DNA from: Leptospira kobayashii | Lineage (GTDB): Bacteria; Spirochaetota; Leptospiria; Leptospirales; Leptospiraceae | Length of the DNA stretch: 64,000 nucleotides | Assembly: GCF_003114835.2 (NCBI RefSeq) | Contig: NZ_AP025028.1 | Location: 3,004,001-3,068,000 of the forward strand | Reading direction: 5' to 3' | Shown here: positions 1 to 9,379 of the stretch, one piece after another | Position numbering within the stretch: position 1 is the first letter of the stretch | How the letters are laid out: every line of letters begins with the position of its first letter | Notes under the pieces: model-generated | Database searches by the model: none | What the model was told of the DNA's origin: nothing | What the model saw: only the letters and a program-made list of their open reading frames with translations | Made by a program: the position numbers and the translations under genes

Positions 1-3000
1 ACCCCCTAATGCCATTCCTATATTGTACGAACCGCTTTTTTTCATGGCATCGTTTGCATCTTTGTCTCCTTGCCATTTATTCAGTGCGGCAGCAGCTCCT
101 TTGATGCCTGTTGCTTTTTCAATACCTTCTGCAAACAAGGACTGTGCATAACTTTCCGTTGCTTTGTCGATTCTTTGATTTCCTAGTTGAGTCAAAATAC
201 CAACAGGAACGCCTGTTTGTTGGGCTAAGGCTTTTACATTGGGATCGTTTGCAAGAATCTGATTGACCTGTCCTCTAAAATAACTTTGAGAAGATGCGGT
301 GAATCTTTGGCTCATGGAGCCGGTTCCTCCGATCATTCCCAAAGCAACATCCACCCAAGGGCTTATTTCAGGTTGGTCATATTTAATTGCATCTTTTGTG
401 ACTTCGTTGTATTTGTCGTAAATTTCATTCAATATGGAATAAATGTTGTTCCATCCGCTTCTGCTTTGATTGAAACTAAATCCTAACTCAGAGAAGGCGA
501 AATCTTTTTTGATATCCACTTTGATTTCACCTACCGCTACTTGAACGGGAATCGGGCCGACCGGTGTTGGTGCCAATGCAGTTCTTTCTATCGTTTTTCT
601 GGCGCGGTAATATCCGTCTCCTTTATCCACGAATTGAAACTTAGCTTCGCTCGTTTCATAACCTTTCTTCGCATTGGATACCATATTATAATAAGAAGCA
701 ACAAGGCTTTCTTCTATTTTATTGAGTTCATTTCCGGAATTATCTGCTACATCCGTATTTTGTTGTGCGATTGTTCCTCCGGTTCCCGGGAGTATTTGTG
801 GAGCCATAGCCTGACTCGCCAATACTTCCGCCAAAGTAGAGTTTGTTTGTCTTGCAATCTGTTTTGCTGCAAGCTCTTTTAAAGCAGCACCGCCGTCATC
901 CGCCAAGTAGTTTCTTTGCTGTAAAAAGATCCCGTAATAATAATCCCATGTTTCTTCTTGGTTGTTGTAATTCGCCTGGATCTCTTCGGTTTTGTCTCCG
1001 AACTTTGTTCTTGCGTCTGCATATGCTTCTTCGGTCTCTTCCGATGCGTTCAAGAATGCATTCACCAATTCCGTACTAAATTGCACTTTCTCCGGATCTA
1101 CTTGAAATACTTTCAAGGAAGGAGGATCGAATTTGGTTTGCACCGAAAAAGATAGATAATCTTTTTTTGTGGCAATATAACTTGAATATCTTCTTGCATC
1201 CCCTTCTAATCGTGCTTCTCCGTCATAAATTCTTACCTGAGCAATGATCAGTCCGTTGCTTCCTTTTCGGAATGTATATCCAGCGTCTCTAAGATATTTA
1301 TATTTCGAGCCTGAGTTCAATTCCTCCCAAAGATTGGATTCCAGTTCTTCACTTGCTTTTTGATTTTCCGCCATAATCCTTTCGGCAGCACCTTGCATGT
1401 ATTTAAACAAAGCACTGTTAGCCGCAAGATTAAAAGAATTATTCGTTTCTTTAAGAAGATCGTTTAAAAGTTTTATATCATCTGCGTTTGTAAGCACCCG
1501 ATCCATATTTTGAATCAAATCGTTCAATTCATCTTTAGTATCCGCCAAATCGCTTTCCGATTGAGCAATCGCTTTGTCTATGGCATTTTTATTGAGTGCT
1601 TCCGGTGTGCCTTCGGAAAGAAAAGAGATCATCTCCTGCAAACCATCCAATAGATCACCTGTAACATTTGCTCGGGCCAACTCCTCGGAACGAGTCAATA
1701 GTTGATCCACTTTAGATTTTGATTCTTCGCCTCGCAAAGACAACAACCGGGCCTCTTCCAACATGGATTGTATCTTTTGGTATTGTTCCCCAAGTTCGGA
1801 AATACCCAATAGATCGTTGTTTTGTTTTTTCAATGCGGCATTCAACTGTTCCGTATTGGTTAAGTTTGTTTGAAGCAGGCTTTCTTTATATTTTATATAA
1901 GACGACTTGGAAAAACTCAATTGATCCAGATCCAATTGTCCTTGCGCGGTTTCCGCATAACTTGCGTATTCTTTGTTTAAATATTCGGTGGCTTCCGTTT
2001 TTTTCTTCCCGGCAAGCTGCAAATAATATTCGGCTTCGTCGAATTTTCCTTCATCCTTGAAGTTTTCCGACAATTGAATGTAATCATTCGCTTTTTTAAA
2101 CAAAGTATCGGCAAAAGCAAGTGCTTTGGATTCTTCATCCGTAATTCCTTTTTTAAAACCCGCTGCAATTCTCAGATCTTCTACGATTCCTGTAGCATTT
2201 AGGCGATCACTATCTGCCGCAATCTGCTTGTTATTCGCTTCGGTAATTTGATCCGCCCAATCGGAAGAAGCGATATGCAATACATCAGCATTCGATTGGA
2301 TGGATGCTAATTCCTCGTTTGTAAAAAAGTAGGCCCCTTGTCCGTAAAGTTCCGGTGCCAATTGGTTCAAGCGAGCCGATGCGTCTAATTCTGCGAGCTT
2401 ATAAGTTTCACTTCGAATCAAAGAATTTTGTATCTGTTCGCTCAGAACACTCACCTGAGAATTCAGATAAGATTCATTTCCCCGATTGGAAATCGCCTGG
2501 TCATAGAGTTCCGCAGCTTGGGAATACTGAAAATTATTAGTAAGCGAATCGGCGGATTGGTACAATTGAGAAGTGTTCTGTTCCGAATTCACTACATCCG
2601 TTTTTAAAGAATTCACAGTTTGACTTGTATCGTTAACGAATTTCAATTCTCCTGTATCGGGATTCTCCACAGCATCTTTCAATCTGTCTCTGGATGCCAA
2701 AAACCAGTTGGTTTCCACATTCAGGAATAGACCGATTTTTTCATCCCAGTCTTTCATTCCATTGCGGAACTCGCTATTTTCATTATTATACGATGCATTG
2801 CCGCCAACTGTATAGCCGTATGTATTTTTGATCCAAGCATCTCTTTGTTGAACCAAAGAATTGATCTGCTCGTCATAAATGGGAGTTACAACGGGCCTGA
2901 GTGCATTCAGTTCATCCAACCTCTCCTGATAGTCTTCATTGTATTGAATGGATTTCTCCCTCCAATACTTAAGAGGGTCTACCATACTCGCAAATGTCTC

Positions 3001-4872
3001 CGCCAAGGAATTGTATTTTCCCGCAAGCAAAGACCAATCATCTTCGTTCTTTTGCGCATTCGTATCTATATAAGTGTATTCTGTCTGAAGGGAAAAATTG
3101 GTTAGGCTCTCACCAGCGGCACCATTGATTGCCATAATCTGTTGGGTTCCATCAGACCCTGTAGAAAAGTAAGCAGTTCCTTCTTTCTCAATCCCATCAG
3201 CTGGATCAATGTATAATACCTTAGCAGATTGAGAAATAACAGCACCCGGAACATTCAAGTCAGCATTGCCTGTTAGAGCCTTTTTAATTTTCTGATTCAT
3301 CGCAATTTGATACTGATCACTTGCTGAATATGTATTTTCTATTCTCATGGAAAATGCTGGGAGATATGGATAGGTGATTAAAGTTCCTGCGAGCATGGTG
3401 TTAAGTACATATTCAAAATTACCTCCTGCAAAAGAATAATTTTCAGTATGATTTTCATAAGGAGTGGAGTTTACCGACTGAAAGATAACGAGTGCTCCTA
3501 TTTCGACAAAACCCATAGTATATCCTTGCACTTTATCAAGAGACACATTCGCTCTAGTCTCATCCCACCATTGAAGGGGAGTTGGCCCAAACCCATACCC
3601 ACTGGTCATAATACTCTTTTTAGAAAGAGAAAAAACTTCATTCGTAGCCAGCTGAGGCACGGCTGTGAAAGGAGCCCATAATGTACCAAACGAAGTAATC
3701 GGCGGACAAACACCCGCCGTACATGTTACAGTAACAGAACCGATCCATCCCGGCGGTTCCCAATGGGCTCCGTCAATCCTTTCCGTTCCCGTATGCGTCT
3801 TGTTATCGTTCCACCATTCAGCCTGTTCTGCGGCGTATTCTTGTTGTTGTGAGAAGAAGAGACTCATCGTAGATGCAATTTGTTCGAGAGGTGCACCTGT
3901 ATCCAATTTTTCTTGTATTTGAATAAGAAGCGCGGACAGATCTCCGAAATTAGAACTCAATTCAGGGTTTCCCGTAAGTGTTCCCTGGAATTCTCCTTGG
4001 ATCGAAGTGACCATCGATTGGATCAGATCTCTTGTTTTCAACTCACTCTCTTCTACCAACCCTTTGTTTTGCAGCCAAAGTGCTTCCTTTTGGTCGAGTG
4101 AGCTCAGATAGTTTTGTTTTTCCTGAACCAATCGATCAATGGCTTGGTTCCATTCATTGATTCCGGTTTCGATTGTAGTCGAAGAGTTATTAATCCAATT
4201 GTCCCGCTTTGTCAATAAATCCAACCATTTGGAATCCCAAAGAGCTTTGCCGTCATAGTATTGTTTTGCGGCCTGGGTGGGATCGAATTCCTGATTTACA
4301 GAGAGCTCCTCTACTGTCGGATCAACTCCATTCAGCAGAGAATCTTTTTCAGTGATTATATCTGTATTTTTTTCCGTCGATTTTGTTCCGAGGAAATGAG
4401 AAAGTTCCGATTGGATGAATAGGCTCAATTCCGCTGCCCATTCCGATTTTGCACCTTGTTTTTGCAATTCCAGATCGGCTCGTATCGCCTGTCTATAGGT
4501 TTCTACATCATTGACCGCATCACTTCTGTTTTCCGAGCTCAGTATTGTATTGATCTCTGCTTCTACTTCAGCTTCCCAGTTTGCCTCTACTGCATCTGAC
4601 CCGGATCGGACGATATTCCACCATTCTGATTCCGTCTGTGCATTGTTTGCTGCCTCCACATAAGGCTGCAAATCCTCGCCTCTAAATGGTTTGAGTTTGG
4701 TCAGCTGCGGAACACTCTGCGCCAAAACATCCATAGGCAAAACCATGGTGATGAGGAAGATAGGTAAGATGATGAAAGAAGTAAGTTTTTCTAAAAAACC
4801 GATTCGAGAATCGGAATCGAATTTGAGATGGGTAATTTTTTTATCGGAGAGGGAAAGGAAATTTTTCTTCAT
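1..4872 (-). CDS. Giant exported coiled-coil protein, TIGR04388-like (C-terminus off the left edge)
   Basis: The frame is open from the ATG at 4872 to the window edge, giving at least 1624 codons with no stop. The N-terminus has a long charged leader, then a hydrophobic segment at about residues 27-50 ending in MDVLAQS, which suggests a Sec signal. The body is rich in Gln, Glu, Trp and Ala and looks largely helical, with repeated W-x-x-x motifs. Near the edge it becomes Gly/Ser rich. The organisation resembles the very large Leptospira family catalogued as TIGR04388, whose members often carry variable C-terminal effector domains; this is recalled, not searched. The ATG overlaps the stop of the upstream small exported protein (ATGA), so the two are probably co-translated. 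Function is unknown; a secreted or surface adhesin/toxin-like role is inference. Confidence 0.7.
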   Translation of the reverse strand, partial: MKKNFLSLSDKKITHLKFDSDSRIGFLEKLTSFIILPIFLITMVLPMDVLAQSVPQLTKLKPFRGEDLQPYVEAANNAQTESEWWNIVRSGSDAVEANWEAEVEAEINTILSSENRSDAVNDVETYRQAIRADLELQKQGAKSEWAAELSLFIQSELSHFLGTKSTEKNTDIITEKDSLLNGVDPTVEELSVNQEFDPTQAAKQYYDGKALWDSKWLDLLTKRDNWINNSSTTIETGINEWNQAIDRLVQEKQNYLSSLDQKEALWLQNKGLVEESELKTRDLIQSMVTSIQGEFQGTLTGNPELSSNFGDLSALLIQIQEKLDTGAPLEQIASTMSLFFSQQQEYAAEQAEWWNDNKTHTGTERIDGAHWEPPGWIGSVTVTCTAGVCPPITSFGTLWAPFTAVPQLATNEVFSLSKKSIMTSGYGFGPTPLQWWDETRANVSLDKVQGYTMGFVEIGALVIFQSVNSTPYENHTENYSFAGGNFEYVLNTMLAGTLITYPYLPAFSMRIENTYSASDQYQIAMNQKIKKALTGNADLNVPGAVISQSAKVLYIDPADGIEKEGTAYFSTGSDGTQQIMAINGAAGESLTNFSLQTEYTYIDTNAQKNEDDWSLLAGKYNSLAETFASMVDPLKYWREKSIQYNEDYQERLDELNALRPVVTPIYDEQINSLVQQRDAWIKNTYGYTVGGNASYNNENSEFRNGMKDWDEKIGLFLNVETNWFLASRDRLKDAVENPDTGELKFVNDTSQTVNSLKTDVVNSEQNTSQLYQSADSLTNNFQYSQAAELYDQAISNRGNESYLNSQVSVLSEQIQNSLIRSETYKLAELDASARLNQLAPELYGQGAYFFTNEELASIQSNADVLHIASSDWADQITEANNKQIAADSDRLNATGIVEDLRIAAGFKKGITDEESKALAFADTLFKKANDYIQLSENFKDEGKFDEAEYYLQLAGKKKTEATEYLNKEYASYAETAQGQLDLDQLSFSKSSYIKYKESLLQTNLTNTEQLNAALKKQNNDLLGISELGEQYQKIQSMLEEARLLSLRGEESKSKVDQLLTRSEELARANVTGDLLDGLQEMISFLSEGTPEALNKNAIDKAIAQSESDLADTKDELNDLIQNMDRVLTNADDIKLLNDLLKETNNSFNLAANSALFKYMQGAAERIMAENQKASEELESNLWEELNSGSKYKYLRDAGYTFRKGSNGLIIAQVRIYDGEARLEGDARRYSSYIATKKDYLSFSVQTKFDPPSLKVFQVDPEKVQFSTELVNAFLNASEETEEAYADARTKFGDKTEEIQANYNNQEETWDYYYGIFLQQRNYLADDGGAALKELAAKQIARQTNSTLAEVLASQAMAPQILPGTGGTIAQQNTDVADNSGNELNKIEESLVASYYNMVSNAKKGYETSEAKFQFVDKGDGYYRARKTIERTALAPTPVGPIPVQVAVGEIKVDIKKDFAFSELGFSFNQSRSGWNNIYSILNEIYDKYNEVTKDAIKYDQPEISPWVDVALGMIGGTGSMSQRFTASSQSYFRGQVNQILANDPNVKALAQQTGVPVGILTQLGNQRIDKATESYAQSLFAEGIEKATGIKGAAAALNKWQGDKDANDAMKKSGSYNIGMALGG

Positions 4873-5498
4873 ATATGAACCTGTTTTGTGGACTTCGGAG
4901 GAGGAGAATTGAGTTTGATCGCTAAAAATTGCAGCAAGCGGTCGGGAATAGAGATAGAAAGACAAATGGGACGGAAGCCCTTGGCTCGGTCATGCAACGA
5001 GCGGAAAAAATGTATTACGTTTGTTAAACGAATCGGCGGAGGATTGGGTTGATTTGAATTGAAAAATAAAATGGTCTTAGATACAAAAGAATAAAAATCG
5101 TGATCGGAATTTGTCAGGGGTTTGATGGATTGAGTTGGTTCGAAGCCGGCCATTTCTTTCCGGAAATCCGACCGGACTTGTTTCTGAAGAACGATTGCCT
5201 CCAAAAGAAAGTCCCGTTCCTCTTCTTCCCAATCCACCTCAGGAACGGTAAATGTCAGTTTTGTGACAGAGAGAAAAGTTTCAGAACCAAAAATTTCCGT
5301 TTTTTCGCCGTGAGAATGAAATTCTAAAGCCTCGCGTTCCAGTTTCGATTCAAAATTTGCGACCAGTATATCCGAATCTGCAAAAATGTAGGAAGGACTT
5401 ATCAATAAAAAAAGAAACAAAAATGAATTTTTAGCCCACAATAGTTTTGTTATCTGCACCGGAAAATTCACAGTAACAGACATTACAGCATAACCCAT
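4869..5498 (-). CDS. Hypothetical exported protein coupled to the giant exoprotein
   Basis: This 209-residue protein has a hydrophobic segment at about residues 24-41 (FLFLFLLISPSYIFADSD), a plausible signal peptide with cleavage after the Ala before Asp. The remainder is charged and has no motif I recognise. Its TGA overlaps the ATG of the giant downstream gene, so it is the first gene of a two-gene unit and may assist secretion or folding of the large product. The start is uncertain: a second Met six residues in would also keep the signal sequence. No family could be assigned. Confidence 0.6.
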   Translation of the reverse strand: MGYAVMSVTVNFPVQITKLLWAKNSFLFLFLLISPSYIFADSDILVANFESKLEREALEFHSHGEKTEIFGSETFLSVTKLTFTVPEVDWEEEERDFLLEAIVLQKQVRSDFRKEMAGFEPTQSIKPLTNSDHDFYSFVSKTILFFNSNQPNPPPIRLTNVIHFFRSLHDRAKGFRPICLSISIPDRLLQFLAIKLNSPPPKSTKQVHI

Positions 5499-5570
5499 TT
5501 AGGCAGAACAAGTTTTTTTTAAGGGCAATTTGTTTTTTGGACGTTGTGTCCACCGTCGCGGGAGATCGGA

Positions 5571-5630
5571 GTATCCCCGCCCGATTTAGGGAGGGGAACT
5601 AGACCCGCCACCCAATGTGTCCTAACTAGC
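5571..5630 (-). repeat. Dispersed GC-rich hairpin repeat, copy 1
   Basis: Read on the minus strand, this spacer carries the core of a repeat also found at 14555-14615 and 47273-47333. The shared blocks are a CATTGGGTGGCGGGT box, then CCCCTCCC, a short A/T-rich loop, and GGGCGGGG followed by ATAC. The last two blocks form an eight-position GC stem with one mismatch. It lies between the small exported-protein gene and the 5S module. It has no coding potential and no transposase. The function is unknown; a REP-like or mRNA 3' element is possible. Confidence 0.65.
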
Positions 5631-5779
5631 ACGCATTATGTGTTCTTTCCAGAAGATTTCCTTTTCCAATCAAAATTTTACAAATAAGTTCGCCTTTTTG
5701 CCAAAATAACCTTCCGAAGAGTAAGCTTTGCTTACCTAGCGAAAAGTCCAGGACTTGCCGGACATTCACAACGCTCCAA

Positions 5780-5813
5780 AAACAAAAAAGGCGCGATCCG
5801 AAGACCACGCCTT
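5780..5813 (-). terminator. Rho-independent terminator of 5S rRNA copy A
   Basis: On the minus strand, AAGGCG (5813-5808) pairs with CGCCTT (5793-5788) around a 14-nt loop, and a run of T follows at once. It lies about 18 nt beyond the 3' end of the 5S gene in the direction of transcription, where a terminator is expected. The second 5S copy has the identical structure. Confidence 0.75.
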
Positions 5814-5830
5814 ATTAACTTATAATGCCT

Positions 5831-5950
5831 AACCCGGCAACGTCCTACTCTCCCATTGAGCGAACCCAATAGTACCATCGGCGATGAGAAGCTTGACTTC
5901 CGTGTTCGGAATGGGAACGGGTATTGCCTTCTCTCCATTATCACCAGGAG
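5831..5950 (-). rRNA. rrf: 5S ribosomal RNA, solitary copy A
   Basis: The minus strand carries the conserved 5S signatures: CCCGTTCCCATTCCGAACAC, then GGAAGTCAAGC, CGCCGATGGTACT and GGGAGAGTAGGACG. The terminal helix is visible as CCTGGT (5948-5943) pairing with GCCGGG (5838-5833), giving about 116-120 nt, the usual 5S length. No 23S or 16S gene adjoins it; the upstream neighbour is an outer-membrane protein gene. Unlinked rRNA genes are a known Leptospira trait. An identical copy lies at 15268-15387. Confidence 0.93.
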
Positions 5951-5957
5951 TATTTAC

Positions 5958-5986
5958 CATATGCCAGGATCATACTCCGATGTCAA
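5958..5986 (-). promoter_or_regulatory. Promoter of 5S rRNA copy A
   Basis: A perfect TTGACA -35 box (5986-5981) is followed after 17 nt by CATATG (5963-5958) as a -10-like element, about 8-10 nt before the 5S 5' end. The second 5S gene has TTGACA at exactly the corresponding position although the flank has otherwise diverged. That shared spacing supports independent transcription of each 5S gene. Confidence 0.7.
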
Positions 5987-6008
5987 CTTCATTTATATAA
6001 AAAGTTTC

Positions 6009-6989
6009 TTATTTTCCACCTAAATTGATGTCGTAAGTGACCCCGAATTTGAGGCCAAAAATCTCTGTTTTCTTTTCGCTGCCAAAAGCAATTGCCTCTA
6101 CAACGGTGGGAATGATGATTCCTGCAGATGCTGCCCCGGAAGGTGTGGCGGAAACAGAAACTCCAATTGGAGAAGTGGACTGGGTTTTGATGGATTCTTT
6201 ATCCAAGCTTGCAAAAACACGAAGACCATCTAATACTTGTACGGTGGCACCTGCAGCGATCTTTGTACTGGACATATGAAACCCGCCGCTTCCCGTTTCG
6301 TAAGTTGCGAGTCCCGTTGTTGCGGTAAGACCTTCCCGATTATAAGCTCCGGAACCTTGGAGTAAAAAAGGTCCGTATACAAGTGCATCGGCAAATACGG
6401 TTACTGTCGGGGTGACATCATATTCCAAGCCTACGCCGAGCAACCCGGAAGTTCCTCTTGCGGTTAATGTTTCATCCCCGATTCCCACCGGACTTCCCAA
6501 GTAAATAGAAGATGTTTGCAAAGAATGACGATAATTGCGGATAACATATTTTGGCACAATACGTAGGTTAGCTTGTGGGGAGAGAACGGCACCAAGCGTA
6601 AAATCGGTGAAGCCCATATAATATTCTCCTTCCTTCAAACCGATTCCGGTCTGATACACTGAATTCCATTCGTAATTCTTCGGGAACCGATTGAAGTTAA
6701 CTCCTGCCACAATATGAGTTAAAATACCCGCATCGACTCCATGAAAGTATTCGGCTCCGAACTGATTGAGAAGTTCCAATCCACCTCGGTTCTTCCAATC
6801 CAAATCAAATTGACCGCCAATGATATTTGCGAGTTGGTAGCGTTTTTCCAAATCGGATTGAACGGATCCTAAATAAAGACCACCTTTGAGTCGGAGAGCA
6901 TTTCCTTCGACCTTACCTTGGGCAGAAAGACTTGCCCCAAAAACTATAGTCGTTATGACTATGAAAGCTAGATTTCGGTTAAATTTCAT
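6009..6989 (-). CDS. Outer-membrane beta-barrel protein (hypothetical)
   Basis: The preferred start at 6989 gives 326 residues beginning MKFNRNLAFIV, with AAGGA about 8 nt upstream. A clear signal peptide ends at GASLSAQG. The mature part alternates polar and aromatic/aliphatic residues, is rich in Gly, Thr and Tyr, and has many short strand-like stretches (for example GLEYDVTPTVTVFADALVYG), as in a transmembrane porin-like barrel. The end, GLKFGVTYDINLGGK, fits a terminal beta strand less the usual final Phe. No family name could be assigned. It is separated from the 5S gene by under 50 bp and has its own 240-bp upstream spacer. Confidence 0.75.
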   Translation of the reverse strand: MKFNRNLAFIVITTIVFGASLSAQGKVEGNALRLKGGLYLGSVQSDLEKRYQLANIIGGQFDLDWKNRGGLELLNQFGAEYFHGVDAGILTHIVAGVNFNRFPKNYEWNSVYQTGIGLKEGEYYMGFTDFTLGAVLSPQANLRIVPKYVIRNYRHSLQTSSIYLGSPVGIGDETLTARGTSGLLGVGLEYDVTPTVTVFADALVYGPFLLQGSGAYNREGLTATTGLATYETGSGGFHMSSTKIAAGATVQVLDGLRVFASLDKESIKTQSTSPIGVSVSATPSGAASAGIIIPTVVEAIAFGSEKKTEIFGLKFGVTYDINLGGK

Positions 6990-7237
6990 ATGTATATTCC
7001 TTGTTAGGAGAAATTCCCCACTTGTCCATAACAAATGAACCGGAAGAATTTTTACTACTATTTGGACTGTTTTTGATAGCAAGAGGTCCTTTCTTTAGAG
7101 TATGAAAATGAAAAATTCCAACTTGGAAAAGGTTTCATTTGTAGCGAAGGAAACTACCCTTCCGGATAGGCAATGCTATGTAATGATCATATCAAATATA
7201 ACTTTTTCAAAACACGTTAAAAATTAGGATGGAAAAT

Positions 7238-7921
7238 ATGGATTATTATAAATATTTTTTTGTTCTTTCATTTGCTTTTTGTACTTATCAATGCAATGAC
7301 CCGACGTTTCAAACAACGGAATTGGATATCAGTAAAGACGGAAAACCGGATCAATTTCTACATATGCATTCGAAACTGAAGCTAGGAACCTTCCTGGAAA
7401 CAGACTCCAACCAAGACGGAATCACTGATGATTTTTCTTGGCTCAAAGCAGATCCGAACAGGAAAGAAAATACAATGTTATTTTACAATGAACTCAAAAC
7501 AAAAGATCAGGTCATCAAACAGACATGGTATGGCCCAGGCAATACCAAACTCATTGAAAAGACGGATGAAGATAAAGACAATTATTTGGAAACGACTACT
7601 TATTATAACCGTTTTGCAAAACCTCAAATCACAAAAGGAATCGTTGCGAGAATCGAAATCGATATTGATAAGAACGATAAAACCGATATCTGGCTTTATC
7701 CCGGCGTTCGAATGGAAAAAGATTCTGACGGAGACGGAGTTGCAGATTGTTTGAACAAAGATATAATGGAAATTCAGAAAGCATTCGGATTGGAAAACAA
7801 TCTATCTTCTTTGCAATCCTTGCTTTGCAGCAAATTCGCAAATCCGAATCTTTCCTTCGCCATTCACCCCGAACAAATCAAAGAAGAAAGATTAAAAGCA
7901 ATCATTCCTTTCAAACTCTAA
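7238..7921 (+). CDS. Putative lipoprotein with EF-hand-like DxDxDG repeats
   Basis: I take the second ATG (7238) because AGGA sits 8 nt before it; the first, at 7229, overlaps that ribosome-binding site. The product is 227 residues. The leader YYKYFFVLSFAFCTYQC fits a relaxed spirochaetal lipobox, giving a surface or periplasmic lipoprotein. The mature part holds at least four acidic loops of the thrombospondin-3/dockerin type: DISKDGKPD, DSNQDGITD, DIDKNDKTD and DSDGDGVAD. These probably bind calcium. Two late Cys residues could pair. A convergent terminator follows the stop. The specific function is unknown. Confidence 0.75.
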   Translation: MDYYKYFFVLSFAFCTYQCNDPTFQTTELDISKDGKPDQFLHMHSKLKLGTFLETDSNQDGITDDFSWLKADPNRKENTMLFYNELKTKDQVIKQTWYGPGNTKLIEKTDEDKDNYLETTTYYNRFAKPQITKGIVARIEIDIDKNDKTDIWLYPGVRMEKDSDGDGVADCLNKDIMEIQKAFGLENNLSSLQSLLCSKFANPNLSFAIHPEQIKEERLKAIIPFKL

Positions 7922-7934
7922 CACTTAACTGAAA

Positions 7935-7969
7935 ATAAAAAAGCCACTCCGTTTCGGGAGTGGCTTTTC
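7935..7969. terminator. Bidirectional terminator between convergent lipoprotein genes
   Basis: A perfect 10-bp stem, AAGCCACTCC (7941-7950) with GGAGTGGCTT (7957-7966), closes a 6-nt loop. It is preceded by an A run and followed by TT. It sits between the rightward lipoprotein gene ending at 7921 and the leftward one ending at 7999, and probably serves both. Confidence 0.85.
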
Positions 7970-7998
7970 GTGCAACATACTAAACTTTTAAATAAGGA

Positions 7999-8946
7999 TT
8001 AGAAAGTTGGGTAGCTAGAAGGACAAACTCCGATTGCAGCAGTTGTTCCACTAGTTGCAGTTGCAGTTGTAAAACCAGCACCGTATTTACAAGTCAAAGC
8101 AGTGATGATTGTTTCTGAAACTGCAGCGCGGTCAGAGCTGGAAACAGATGTTCCTGTAATAGTTCCGCTAGTAAGACCAACAGTCTTAGTGAGCAATGTT
8201 TTCAAGCTTGCAGAATCAGCAATGAGCTTGTTTTGGCAAGCAGCAGTACCGATGGAAGCAAATACTGCACTAAACTCAGCACCTTTGGAAATTACACTCA
8301 ACTCTGCAGTAGTAGCAAGACGTAGGTTAGTCAAAGCAGCTACAGTGTATCCGTAAGATGCTCCTGTGCTAGTTGCAGTGTTTGCTAAGATTTGTCCAGT
8401 GTAGTTCGTAGACATGTCAGTTTTTGCATCGCCAATAGATAGGTATTGGATAGTTGCTTTAAGAGCCGCTAGAGAAGCTGCATCTTTGCAAAATTTTTGA
8501 CCTGCGTTGGAGTTACCGTAGGAAGTACAACCGCTAGCATCATTGTTTGCAGATGTCTCAAGGGAAGTAGTTGTGATGTTTGCTTTAGAAGCAGCTTGAG
8601 TTGTAACAACTGAGGAACACTCAGAGTGCTTTGAAAGGAAAGGAGTCTTTGCATCAAAGTCAGCATCAGAAGTTGCTTTTGCGGTAGCGGAGCTAGTTGT
8701 ATAAGTTGCTAAAGTTCCTTCGTTGCATCCGCCTTTTGGAACAGCATTTGCTGTTGCAGTGTAAGTTACAACGCCACTTGTAGTAGCTTTTGTAATTGTA
8801 GCACAATTTCCTGACATTTGGTCGTTAATGTAAAGAAGTAGAAGTGCTGCAGGAGTATTGTCATCCTCTTCTTTTTTCTTACAATTTACAACTAGAACGG
8901 AAATCAGCGCTACGCAGATTCCTAGTTTGATAAGTGAATTTTTCAT
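7999..8946 (-). CDS. Putative lipoprotein, acidic/Leu module family, long member
   Basis: The ATG at 8946 has GAGGAT about 8 nt upstream and gives 315 residues. The signal peptide ends in LISVLVVNC, a spirochaetal lipobox. The Cys is followed by KKKEEDDN, then a Leu-rich ALLLLY stretch and a second Cys (SGNC). The same order, Cys, charged tract, Leu tract, Cys, appears in the next two leftward genes, which are shorter. The remainder is very rich in Ala, Thr and Ser with a few Cys residues that may form disulfides. It is probably envelope-anchored. No enzymatic motif is seen. Confidence 0.7.
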   Translation of the reverse strand: MKNSLIKLGICVALISVLVVNCKKKEEDDNTPAALLLLYINDQMSGNCATITKATTSGVVTYTATANAVPKGGCNEGTLATYTTSSATAKATSDADFDAKTPFLSKHSECSSVVTTQAASKANITTTSLETSANNDASGCTSYGNSNAGQKFCKDAASLAALKATIQYLSIGDAKTDMSTNYTGQILANTATSTGASYGYTVAALTNLRLATTAELSVISKGAEFSAVFASIGTAACQNKLIADSASLKTLLTKTVGLTSGTITGTSVSSSDRAAVSETIITALTCKYGAGFTTATATSGTTAAIGVCPSSYPTF

Positions 8947-9335
8947 GTATATCCTCTGTTTTTTATCCAAGTGCAACAAAACATAAAGAACAAAAGCCTA
9001 CTCATTTATGACATAGGTTTTGCGATCCCTTTGATTAGTGTAACCCCGAATAGAAGGTATTATCCTTTATGACAATTTTGTAGTAAAGAAAAAATTTCGG
9101 ATTAGACGACAGTTCCAAAAAATAAAATTATAATTTAATTATAAATGTTATTTTTTTTTGCAATAAATAGAATGCAAACGTGAGCCTCCATTTCTCGAAA
9201 AGCGAACACTGCTCACCTTTTTTGTCCAGGCGAAAACCGCTACTTTTAGAGGAGTGTAGGACCGAAGGAGAACCTTTTTTATCGGCAGCAAGCGCAAGCT
9301 TACAGAAGAAGGGAGCATTTCTCTCCTAACGCAGA
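8947..9335. other. Spacer between two lipoprotein genes with a possible small hairpin
   Basis: No gene is seen. The half nearest the long lipoprotein gene (8947-9175) is A/T rich and presumably holds its leftward promoter. The other half is more GC rich and contains GTGAGC (9180-9185) and GCTCAC (9211-9216), followed on the plus strand by CTTTTTT. This resembles a weak terminator and could mark the 3' end of a small RNA, but no promoter is clear. Confidence 0.3.
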
Positions 9336-9369
9336 TTTACGAATAGAGGGAAACCTCTCTATTCGTAAA
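9336..9369 (-). terminator. Perfect 13-bp hairpin behind a lipoprotein gene
   Basis: TTTACGAATAGAG (9336-9348) pairs perfectly with CTCTATTCGTAAA (9357-9369) around an 8-nt loop, about 10 nt after the stop codon of the leftward lipoprotein gene. No T run follows on the minus strand, so it may stabilise the mRNA 3' end or be a non-canonical terminator. Confidence 0.5.
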
Positions 9370-9379
9370 AAGAATCAGC

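Larger units (their letters stand above)
5715..5962. repeat. Direct repeat containing 5S rRNA, copy A
   Basis: About 247 bp are identical base for base to 15153-15399, with a constant offset of 9437. The unit includes the 5S gene, its 3' terminator hairpin and a small GTAAGC/GCTTAC hairpin beyond it. Identity stops abruptly on both sides. The two copies bracket the accessory region between them and are in direct orientation, so homologous recombination could delete or duplicate that region. Confidence 0.9.

Noticed and set aside
5732..5944. 70-codon open frame, repeated identically at 15169-15381
   Set aside because: It runs along the 5S rRNA gene and its terminator; the identity reflects the duplicated rRNA module, not a protein.
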